Of a stretch of 64,000 bases of DNA, positions 58,301 to 64,000 are shown piece by piece. The notes below the pieces were generated by a model that saw only the letters and a list, made by a program, of their open reading frames with translations, made no database searches and was not told the origin of the DNA. Position numbers and translations under genes: made by a program. Every line of letters begins with the position of its first letter. Position 1 is the stretch's first letter. The stretch spans positions 78,540,124-78,604,123 of the forward strand of contig CM049308.1 in assembly GCA_026874595.1 (NCBI GenBank). Reading direction: 5' to 3'. Source of the stretch: Sipunculus nudus. Taxonomy: Eukaryota; Annelida; Sipuncula; Golfingiida; Sipunculidae.

Positions 58301-60768
58301 TAACTTATAATTGTTGCACAAAACTCACTTTATCTATTAAACAAATAGATTACCTCGCCTGATTTCAATTCTTGGCAAAATCCATACATATTTTATGAGA
58401 TTTGAGGTCACCAGACTTGTTTCAGGTGTCACAGTAGTAACTTACCAATAATATGATGTATTTTGATGAAAATCAGCACATATATTATTCAACAGAATAT
58501 CTCATCTGAGTTTGATCCTCATCAAAATCCATGCATATTTAATGAGGACTTAAGTCTTTGATGGCACGTACCACAAAGTGGATGTATTTTCATGAACTTC
58601 ATAATAAAAATTTACCAATAGTGTTTCTCACCAGAATTCAGTTCTTGTAAAAATTTGCACTTATTGAGTGAGGTCAGAGATCACAAGGCATATAATGCAC
58701 TTTTCCAGTGTTTTGTTTGTCACAACATTTCAACTCAGGGGTATTTGTCAAACAGAGTCATCTCATGACAGTAACAATATATAGAGCAAACATTTATTGT
58801 GTATAATGTACTAATATGGCTACAGAATTGTCCGGAAGTGGATGCTGACAGCCCCCACCACACATCCTCCTCCCAGCCCATCAGCAGAAATGTCACACAT
58901 TCTGTTTTTCCAGCCGTCAGGTCATACCAGAAGGCTTGTTCTGGTTAAATGCTCACAGCCGAGTCCCAAAAGCAGTAAATTTTATGACAAAATTATGAAA
59001 TCCATCATTCTTTTCTTTTATGGAATGATCTTATCATGCTTGCTCCTCGACAAAATGTACAATAATCTCCAGAAATACAAATGAATACTGGTACATTAAA
59101 CAGATGAGTGGTGATGTAAGCAATAGCTTTCATGCAGTTTTACAGATTATTGGATATTTTGTCAGGGAACAAGCATGATATTGCTGCCAGAAGGTTAATT
59201 ATGTTACATTTCAAATTTACATAATTCTGAAGTACAAATTCCTCTTGGTGGGACAGGATTTGAGCATTTAGAGTGACAAGCCTTCTGGCCTGATGACTGG
59301 TAGAACTGGAGGCATCACTTTCATCATTGATGCTGACAGGCAAGGGTGTTAGGATTTTTGGGGGGGGGGGGGGGGAGGGGTGAGTCCCATTTGCACCTAG
59401 TGTTGTGGACTAGGCTACAGAGCCATTGAGACATTTTACCTTACAAGTCTGTAGTAAATTTTATGCAAATGATAATACATCAGTTAATTTTCTTGAAATG
59501 AAATTTTAATCTTATATTAAGCTATAACACCCACTTAAATTTATGTACCTGACAAAAATTTTAAAGGAAATATTTTTAAATTTAAGAGAAATGCCCATGG
59601 TGATGGAATTAGCTATAGCATTCAAGTTGAAATCTCTCCTTTCAGATCAATGGGTTTTACAAGGGTTTAGCCTTCCCGCTGCTGGCTGAAGGTTTCAGGA
59701 ACATGATATTTTTTGGTGTTTATGGTAGTACCATAAAGATGCAGCATGCAGACCACCTAGATGAAGAATACGACCCGTCGTACAAACAGATTGCTGTGGC
59801 TGGGGCAGTCGGGGGCTGCATGCAGGCCATCCCTGCTGTACCTATTGAACTAGTCAAAGTCAAACTACAAACCCAGTTTGGCAAAGTAGCAGGTAAGGAA
59901 CTAATTTTGGAAGGTATGTGTCAGTGCTTTACTGGCATAGACTTGATCCATATTCATATTAATAAATAAAGGTATTTAAAAAAATTGTATTGCAATGAAT
60001 CAAAGCATTTCGCTGGATATTAAGATATTCATCAATGTAATGGATGCTATAGTATTAATTATTTCAATCGAATATCAGAATGTTAATGATGTCATAAGAT
60101 ATTAATTAAAATGTTAATAATCTCATGGGATATTAAAGTGTCAATTGATTTATTTGAAGTAATTTCAAATAGCAATTTTTGATATATTATTGTGTAAATT
60201 ATGACTGTGGATGTGAATATGTTTATCTGATAAGTTGTCATATTATGTTTTCTCTCTTGTTAATTCAACAGCCCAGGCAACTCTAGGTAAAGCTGCAGAG
60301 AAGCAATATTCAGGACCAATCGACTGTATACGCTCCATTTACCGTAATTATGGCCTCCGCGGATGTTTCCGTGGGTTGACCATGACGGTTTGCAGAGACA
60401 TTACAGGCTTCACTGTATATATCACATCATATCAGTATTTGTGTAAAAAATTCACACCTGAAGGTGCCAAAGATTGCAGTATACCTTATCTCCTATTGGC
60501 TGGTGGTCTCGGAGGGACATTCTCGTGGCTTGTAAATATTCCAATGGACGTTATAAAGAGTCGTTTGCAGGAAGATTCGTTGAGTCACCCTAAGTATAAA
60601 GGGTCCATAGATTGTATAAGACAGAGTTATAGGAACGATGGGCTTAGAGTATTCTGGAGGGGGCTTCCTGTAACGTGTGTTCGAGCTTTTCCAGTGAATG
60701 CAGTGACTTTTGCAGTGTACACGCTCTCGTTACGTTGGATGGAAGGTCTGCTTCATAACACCACATAA
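26477..60768 (+). CDS. SLC25A45/47/48-type mitochondrial carrier, complete, five exons
   Basis: Six-helix inner-membrane solute carrier of the SLC25 family, 343 residues from five exons (26,477-26,648; 28,656-28,699; 56,037-56,108; 59,646-59,892; 60,272-60,768), all with AG/GT borders and matching phases. The three matrix-gate signatures are present: PFDTVK (67-72), PIELVK (162-167) and PMDVIK (269-274), each followed by a basic residue two later (V-R, V-K, S-R). Nearest remembered relatives are SLC25A45 (RAFPVNAVTF), SLC25A48 (KYKGxxDCIxQSY) and SLC25A29; I cannot separate them by eye, so no symbol is given. In mammals A48 carries choline and A45 methylated amino acids; the substrate here is unknown. 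A polar extension of about 45 residues precedes the first helix, longer than in mammalian members. ATG at 26,477 is the first in frame after a TAA at 26,420. Confidence 0.92.
26649..28655 (+). other. Carrier intron 1
   Basis: 2.0 kb, strongly AT-rich. Apart from a (GA)n microsatellite I see no repeat, exon or RNA gene. Confidence 0.65.
27985..28047 (+). repeat. (GA)n microsatellite
   Basis: About 63 bp of GA dinucleotides with one extra A at 28,031. Confidence 0.95.
28656..28699 (+). CDS. Mitochondrial carrier exon 2 (44-nt micro-exon)
   Basis: 44 nt, residues 58-72. Encodes CAGLIFGHPFDTVK, the end of helix 1 and the first PxDxxK signature. Acceptor TTTTGCAG, donor GTAAGC. Too short to appear as an open frame; its phase joins exon 1 to exon 3 exactly. 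Confidence 0.92.
28984..29030 (+). repeat. (TA)n microsatellite
   Basis: 47 bp of TA dinucleotides. Confidence 0.95.
31162..31270. mobile_element. CAGTRAAACC-type MITE fragment
   Basis: ATACAGTGAAACCTTGAAAA followed by a GGTGGTCATTATTATGAG stretch, running into a short (TA)n tract. Related to the elements at 6,651 and 45,990; right end eroded. Confidence 0.4.
32137..34035 (+). mobile_element. Helentron/HINE-like element, family C copy 3
   Basis: 1.9 kb, apparently uninterrupted. 5' end TAGCTCAGCTGACTATAAGT with inverse arm CTGAGCTA, then GTCCGTCC repeats (32,183-32,226) and one 640-bp body unit (TAGATGTCCCCAAGATCTCC ... ACATGCCAGATATTAAGTC). 3' end GTCAGCTGAGC, imperfect hairpin GACCCATAGGTC and CCTTGT. 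Contains a C-rich tract at 33,004-33,038. No long open frame. Confidence 0.72.
34421..35330 (+). repeat. Family-F Helentron-like start with duplications
   Basis: Begins with a 46-bp tandem duplication (ACTGAAGCWGTGCTGACAAT at 34,421 and 34,467) that carries TTTTAGCTCAGCTGATTGAG. Then GGGCACAGATTGTAACCCC and GAAATTAGGTCATTGTGACC, the unit that makes the array at 42.5-43.4 kb. A 79-bp tandem duplication (GTTTCATGATGATAACTCCA at 34,891 and 34,970) follows. Degenerate; 3' end not found. Confidence 0.5.
35648..37404 (+). mobile_element. Helentron/HINE-like element, family E
   Basis: 5' end TGTATTGCCAGACAAAGTCT with inverse arm GTCTGGAGATACTATGG, similar to the 5' end of family A. The right part (36,330-37,320) is tandem units of about 276 bp (GTAGAAAAAA at 36,638 and 36,914) homologous to the 280-bp family-A monomer. 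A putative 3' end has TGTCTGGCGATAC (inverse of the 5' end) and hairpin GGCACC-TGC-GGTGCC. The terminal tetranucleotide is CAAG rather than CTAG, so the right end is less sure. A 15-G run lies at 37,350. Confidence 0.5.
38269..38504. mobile_element. MITE with GGTTCTCAGGCAC ends, copy 1
   Basis: About 236 bp flanked by GGTTCTCAGGCAC (38,276) and GTGCCTGAGAACC (38,485-38,497). Inverted relative to copy 2, with which it shares a GGGGGGTTAA block next to the right end. Confidence 0.7.
39320..39630. mobile_element. MITE with GGTTCTCAGGCAC ends, copy 2
   Basis: 311 bp. 20-bp terminal inverted repeats AAGGTATGGTTCTCAGGCAC and its inverse with one mismatch (39,611-39,630). TTAAACCCCCCATCAAA near the left end matches, inverted, the right end of copy 1. 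No target duplication found; superfamily not assigned. Confidence 0.72.
42003..42389 (+). pseudogene. C-terminal remnant of a CR1-like LINE reverse transcriptase ORF
   Basis: About 128 codons open to a stop at 42,387. The sequence (SPVLASLHWLPVEYRCKFKV, then YQALAGIAPQYICDLV, then GDRSFKAAAPTLWNELPDIL and FRKGLKTHLF) is the standard end of CR1/Rex-type non-LTR polyproteins: LHWLPVxYRxxFK and GDRxFxxAAPxLWNxLP. Everything upstream, including the catalytic YADD region, is absent, and no tail repeat is obvious. It is a 5'-truncated insertion, not a host gene. Confidence 0.85.
42530..43370 (+). repeat. Family-F minisatellite (about 150-bp units)
   Basis: Five or so degenerate units; the landmark GGGCACAMATTG falls at 42,675, 42,832, 42,980, about 43,118 and 43,268. 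Units also share GAAATTAGGTCAYSRTGACC and TAGGCCTAGAATMTT. Starts directly after the CR1-like remnant. Confidence 0.8.
45668..45772. mobile_element. Short CTGTGGTTG-type MITE
   Basis: Right end AAGGCAACCACAG and a TTTTGCGATAACTTT/ATCGCAAACTTT interior match the longer element at 61,675. The left end CTGTGTTGATG is decayed. Confidence 0.45.
45990..46174. mobile_element. Tc1/mariner-like MITE (CAGTAAAACTTGT ends)
   Basis: 185 bp. Left end CAGTAAAACTTGTGATATGA, right end the inverse GACAGGTTCTACTG; TA on both sides (45,988-45,989 and 46,175-46,176). Internal GGTGGTCTTA motifs recur. TA duplication and CAGT ends fit Tc1/mariner. Confidence 0.7.
49619..51210 (+). mobile_element. Helentron/HINE-like element, family A copy 1 (innermost insertion)
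   Basis: 1,592 bp. 5' end TGTATCCGCCAAAACAGAGT with the arm GTTTTGTGGATAC, a CCG trinucleotide run, a 280-bp tandem array, then GGCGGATAC (inverse of the 5' end), hairpin GTAGTCG-CTTGT-CGACTAC and CCGTATTCTAG before TT. The same site in family-C copy 1 is unoccupied (GTAATTAGCATAATG at 20,570, inverse), which fixes the insert to a TT or AT dinucleotide without longer duplication, as expected for Helitron/Helentron rolling-circle insertion. Confidence 0.82.
49855..51130 (+). repeat. 280-bp tandem array of family A
   Basis: About 4.5 units. Period is exactly 280: ATCTCGGGAA at 49,861 and 50,141; CAGGTGGCGC at 50,091, (50,371), 50,651 and 50,931. Units are almost identical except the last. Each has the palindrome AGGTGGCGCCACCT and a second GGTGGCGCCACC about 150 bp away. 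Confidence 0.95.
53380..54650 (-). repeat. Degenerate GGTGGCRCC minisatellite, minus orientation
   Basis: Loose units (TAGGTGGCACCGCCAGTCTTG, TTTCAGGCTGATACATCAAACC, ATCCAAGATGGATGGACAT) that are the inverse of the family A/E monomers. Interrupted by a SINE-like block at 53,945. No element ends found. Confidence 0.6.
53945..54145 (+). mobile_element. tRNA-Ser-like SINE
   Basis: TAGTGGTTAAGGCGTTGGAC (A-box region, like tRNA-Ser) is followed 32 bp on by GGGTTTGAACCCC (B box), giving an RNA polymerase III promoter. The acceptor stem does not pair, and about 130 bp of unrelated body follows, so this is a SINE rather than a tRNA gene. It splits the minisatellite array. Confidence 0.6.
55060..55410 (+). 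repeat. Pair of related ~200-bp units
   Basis: TGACTGACATGG...GTCARCTTACA and ACACTGATGTACT occur twice, at 55,069/55,152 and 55,261/55,393. The second unit contains a (TA)n tract at 55,337-55,377. Confidence 0.5.
56037..56108 (+). CDS. Mitochondrial carrier exon 3
   Basis: 72 nt, residues 73-96. Begins V-R-Q-Q-T, the residues that follow PFDTVK in the signature, and ends RTYKHGG, which aligns with the matrix helix just before GFxKG. Acceptor CTCTTCAG, donor GTCAGT. It lies 27.3 kb from exon 2. Confidence 0.88.
56351..57326. mobile_element. Inverted-repeat element built of GAATGAGAATTC motifs
   Basis: 976 bp. Ends GAGGGAAGAATGAGAATC and the inverse GATTCTCATTCTTCCCTC. About 230 bp on each side is a mosaic of TTCCCGGGAAGAATGAGAAT motifs on both strands, so each arm can fold on itself and on the other. 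Possible duplication TATATATATG on both sides (56,341-56,350 and 57,327-57,336), weak because it is low-complexity. Interior AT-rich. Superfamily not certain; Mutator-like is possible. Confidence 0.65.
57340..58178 (+). mobile_element. Family A copy 3, 5'-truncated and diverged
   Basis: Starts at TTTCCGGAGAACTCCTC, which is about 75 bp inside copy 1, runs through roughly two decayed 280-bp units with GGCGCCACC motifs, and ends GGCAGATACACGTAGTTGCT, hairpin, CCGTATTCTAG before T. The 3' end is nearly intact. Confidence 0.72.
58330..58700 (-). repeat. Family-D monomers, inverted
   Basis: Units such as CATCTGAGTTTGATCCTCAT and AAATCCATGCATATTTAATG are the inverse of those at 4.1-4.5 kb and 16.25-16.66 kb. 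Confidence 0.5.
59646..59892 (+). CDS. Mitochondrial carrier exon 4
   Basis: 247 nt, residues 97-178 plus one base. Encodes INGFYKGLAFPLLAEGFRN (matrix loop to helix 2), helix 3 and the second signature PIELVKVKLQ. Acceptor TTTCAG, donor GTAAGG. An open frame runs on past the donor to a stop, which is intronic. Confidence 0.92.
59893..60271 (+). other. Carrier intron 4
   Basis: 379 bp, AT-rich, between the GTAAGG donor and CAACAG acceptor. Nothing else seen. Confidence 0.8.
60272..60768 (+). CDS. Mitochondrial carrier exon 5 (stop codon)
   Basis: 497 nt, residues 179-343 and stop. Holds the second matrix helix (DCIRSIYRNYGLRGCFRG), helices 4-6, the third signature PMDVIKSRLQ and the family-typical RAFPVNAVTF before the end. 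Acceptor CAACAG. No AATAAA follows until 61,802-61,807, so the 3' end is not placed. Confidence 0.93.
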
Positions 60769-61672
60769 ACGGCTCAAGTTTGTTATAGTCACTTCATTGC
60801 TGTATATCAAACGCTCAAAATCTGATGATCACACTAACAGATTGTACAAGTGCCATACATACACTAAAAATGCTGCCTTATGTGTAGTGGGTGATGTCAC
60901 CAGAAATGTGGAAGTCTTTCAAGGTGAGATGTGAGTAATCATTAAGTTATAAAAAAGATTGAAGTGATCATGATGATCAACATAATTGTTTCCTGATCAT
61001 CATTTAAGTGTCATTGCTAGTTAATTGTTTTGGGTAAATATTTCATGCTTTGGGTGTTTTGTGTGTGGTTTTGCGCAATATACATTGAGTGCCATTAGGT
61101 GCTATCTGGTTCACAGCACATCTAGTATTCAACATGCTCACATACACATTCTTATGATGTACCAGTAATACTGCGTGTAGATTACTAATTCTAATACTCT
61201 CTTTCTGCACTTATATATATATATATTTACAAGAAACTATAAGAATTTTTCACTTGTTATTTTAGGATAATCATTTGTAATGTCACAAGCAGTTTTAGGG
61301 TCTTCTCATTCAGCAGTGAAGCCTCCTTTGTGTGTAATAGGTAATTTTTCAAATTGGATTTTTAGATTAATTAAAGTTGTTTTTTATAAGTTATTCATTC
61401 CTGTTGTAAGATATGTTACAAGTAAGAACTCTTCTTTAAGGATCATTTAATTTAAATATACTACTTAGTGAAAATCATGATAACTGAATTATGGTTATAG
61501 AAATATTCACAATAATAGTTTATTTAAAGAACAGTTGGCATGTATTTTCCCTCATTAAAATTGTCAGGAATTCTCATATTATTACAGATACCAATATAAA
61601 CTATAACACCAAGTTTAGCCAAAGCCAGCTTTTAGCAGTCAAATTAACAGACAAAAGACACTTGTGTACAGG
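60769..61672 (+). other. Downstream of the carrier, 3' UTR and beyond
   Basis: AT-rich, no recognised repeat. Probably holds the 3' UTR; no exact AATAAA before 61,802, so the polyadenylation site is not placed. Confidence 0.45.
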
Positions 61673-61674
61673 TA

Positions 61675-62095
61675 CTGTGGTTGGCTTTATATTCGCGAGG
61701 TTGAAATTTTGCGATTGTAACCTTTTCACTGTTTCGCGATGGTTCAATTTTTGCGATCTCACCATACAATATTCTACACAGAGTATATTCAACATTGTAT
61801 GAATAAATTATATGGAATAATAAGTTAAAAAAATCGGCAAAAAATTGCACAGGGAACCGAGTGAATATCTAATGGGAAGAAGTTGCTGTTTATTGTTGGA
61901 AAATAATTTAAAGATGATATTAATGATAACTATCTTAGGTTAATGTTAACATATATAAGATCAATTATTGTTTATAATATCAATCTTGAATTGCCTTGGA
62001 TGAGGGGACCTTTTATTCAAGAAGGTGTAATTTTCGCGATAAATTCCCTTAAGCGAACATCGCGAAATCCTCGCCATACAAAAAGGCAACCACAG
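61675..62095. mobile_element. Tc1/mariner-like MITE (CTGTGGTTG ends)
   Basis: 421 bp with inverted ends CTGTGGTTGGCTTT and CTGTGGTTGCCTTT, TA on both sides (61,673-61,674 and 62,096-62,097), and TTTCGCGAT motifs inside both halves. The first AATAAA downstream of the carrier gene (61,802) lies in it. Confidence 0.72.
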
Positions 62096-62097
62096 TA

Positions 62098-63281
62098 TTT
62101 AAAGGATAGGGATACTGATTATATATAGTTTGAATGATCTCTTTATAGTTAACCCTCTTCAGAGAGATGTGTTATGTGTGTGTAAAGAATTTATTGGTTT
62201 CTTATGGCCCTATTGTTTGTTTATATTGTGATATTTTTGTAATGGGTATAACAAAAATATCATTGGTCTCTGGGTATTAGTTGTATTTGTGATAACTACT
62301 TAAAAGGGGTACTTCAAATTTATTTACAGTTATATCTCAGTTGCTTATCAACGCCATCTAGTGTTCACTCAAGGAAACAAAAAACAAATGTTTTACTGAA
62401 TGAATATTGAACTGTCATTGTAGATAAATGAGATGATTACCACTGTTTTGAACTACCCTAATGTTATGTTGTTACAAGATGATGTGATGTTTATTTTCCA
62501 TTCATATGACTGGATACTGTTTTAATATACTCATTCCTGCAGTCTTGTCATTCCAAGTACCATTGATTTGATCTTTTATTGTATATGTCAGTAATTATAT
62601 AATGATACAAACATAATCAGTCAGTAAATGTCTCACAACCTACAAAGCAAAGATTAATATCATAAGTATCTTAAGAAACATTAAGAAGGTGACCCCCAAA
62701 TTAGTTACACAAGGTAACAGAGTTGTATTATCACACTTCTAAATACTGTAACAGCAAAATTTATTGACTCTTTAAAGTTAACCTATAATGAGTAGAAACC
62801 TTGTTAACTGCAGTTTTTTTATTTCAGTGTTAAATGTTGCCAGGGTAACTGTTTGCTATGATTAAATATCTCCCATGGTATCTGCTGCTGATTGCCAGGA
62901 TCTCCTGGCAACAACAAATACATTAACAGTCAGCTAACACATTCCCCTTATGGATTCCCGTGTACTGGTAAATTATCAATTACCTCTGCCTCCCACTCCT
63001 GCTAAGATCAAGGTTTGTTTTTGAAAATAACAATTTCATTTTTTTTTGTGCAAATTTTCATTGATTTTGTTTGTAACCCGAATTTGTGTTCAAAGCATGT
63101 GCATGTAGTTCCTATAGTAGGATATAATTCACATGAATTCACCAAAGTTTTAAATAAATATACTATTCAGTTATCGGGATGAAATAACTGTGTAATAAGT
63201 TTAATTATCAGGCTATTAGTTATCAAATACTGAGTTATTTTAGGTAATTTAAGGTAATTTGAATGTTTTATTTAATTGTTA
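62098..63281. other. Gene-free interval
   Basis: AT-rich sequence with no open frame, repeat or RNA gene I can support. Confidence 0.6.
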
Positions 63282-63282
63282 T

Positions 63283-64000
63283 TGTATCCGCCAAAACAGA
63301 GTTTTGCGGATACTATGTTTTCAGCTGGTCGCCGCCGCCGCCGCGTAGGTTTCCGGAGAACTCCTCCGTAACCGCTGGGCGGAATTTTCTGAAACCCGGG
63401 ATTATGTTCGGGTCACATGTGAACTGCTGCGCCCCGATTTTGTTTTGACCTCTGACCTTTCCTTTGCGCTCTGCGTCTGTTTGTGCGTCTGTTTCCACAC
63501 ATAAACCCACATATCTCGGGAACCGTTTGACCAATCAGGAAAATTTTTTTGCACAAATGTAGCCCTCGGAGAGCTTTATAACATACACCAAAAATGGTGG
63601 CGCCACCTGCAACCATGTTTGCACAGTGTCCATCTGTTCGTCTGCCTTGGGTTAAAATCACTCATATCTCTGCAGTGACTTGACTAATTCACCTGAAATT
63701 GGGCATGCGTAAACATCCTGGATAGCTTTTCTGATTTTATGACAGGTGGCGCCACCTACATTCACGTTTACGCTGCAGACATCCAAGCTCATATCTCGGG
63801 AACCGTTTGACCGATCAGGAAAATTCTTTTGCACAAATGTAGCCCTTGGAGAGCTTTATAACATACACCAAAAATGGTGGCGCCACCTGCAACCATGTTT
63901 GCACAGTGTCCATCTGTTCGTCTACCTTGGGTTAAAATCACTCATATCTCTGCAGTGACTTGACTAATTCATCTGAAATTGGGCATGCTTATACATCCTG
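63283..64000 (+). mobile_element. Family A copy 2 (runs off the window)
   Basis: Starts TGTATCCGCCAAAACAGAGT with a clean arm GTTTTGCGGATAC and continues almost identical to copy 1, with 280-bp units (ATCTCGGG at 63,513 and 63,793). The 3' end lies beyond the window. The near identity to copy 1 suggests recent activity. Confidence 0.85.

Larger units (their letters stand above)
56109..59645 (+). other. Carrier intron 3
   Basis: 3.5 kb. Holds a palindrome-rich inverted-repeat element, a 5'-truncated family-A copy and inverted family-D monomers. From 58,750 to 59,640 I see only a poly-G run (59,359) and plain sequence. Confidence 0.7.

Noticed and set aside
59893-59969. Carrier ending at the stop read through the exon-4 donor
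   Set aside because: Would drop the third carrier repeat; the GTAAGG donor joins in phase to exon 5.

Overview
The window is animal genomic DNA, AT-rich and intron-rich, with two protein-coding genes arranged head to head and a dense load of transposable elements. The two proteins look like ordinary metazoan orthologues. The repeats (oligonucleotide-terminated elements carrying 150-280 bp tandem monomers, GTCCGTCC-rich element ends, CAGTRAAACC MITEs, GGTGGCGCCACC minisatellites) are of the kind common in bivalve molluscs, so I infer a mollusc, most likely a bivalve. That is inference from pattern memory, not from a search.

Minus strand, 24,913 down to the left edge: the 5' part of a USP34-type ubiquitin hydrolase gene. 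I could trace 21 coding exons with canonical AG/GT(A/G) junctions whose phases join without a break into 1,173 codons. The window ends before the catalytic USP domain. Introns hold, from right to left: a MULE-like element with an 11-bp target duplication (intron 1), a 6.4-kb repeat-filled intron 3 with an L1/Tx1 LINE 3' end and an inverted Helentron-like element, a hAT-like element with an 8-bp target duplication (intron 4) and a 180-bp-monomer Helentron-like element (intron 7 minus-strand copy, 10.7-12.1 kb, between exons 7 and 6).

Intergenic, 24,914-26,476: a 1.56-kb divergent promoter region. On the USP34 side there are CCAAT, ETS and YY1 motifs within 165 bp of the start codon; an (AT)n tract lies in the middle; a TATATATA stretch and a CACGTG E-box lie on the other side.

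Plus strand, 26,477-60,768: a complete five-exon SLC25A45/47/48-type mitochondrial carrier of 343 residues. Its second intron is 27.3 kb and splits the first carrier signature directly after PFDTVK. That intron is a repeat landscape: non-autonomous Helentron/HINE-like elements, MITEs, a CR1-like LINE relic, minisatellites and a tRNA-derived SINE.

The most notable structure is at 46.8-52.2 kb: three Helentron-like elements nested one inside the other, each from a different family but all with the same plan (5' subterminal inverted repeat, tandem monomers, 3' inverted repeat, hairpin, CTAG or CTTG end). A second copy of the middle element at 17.8-21.7 kb supplies an empty site that fixes the boundaries of the innermost insertion to within about two bases. 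The two genes have no evident functional link beyond sharing an upstream region.
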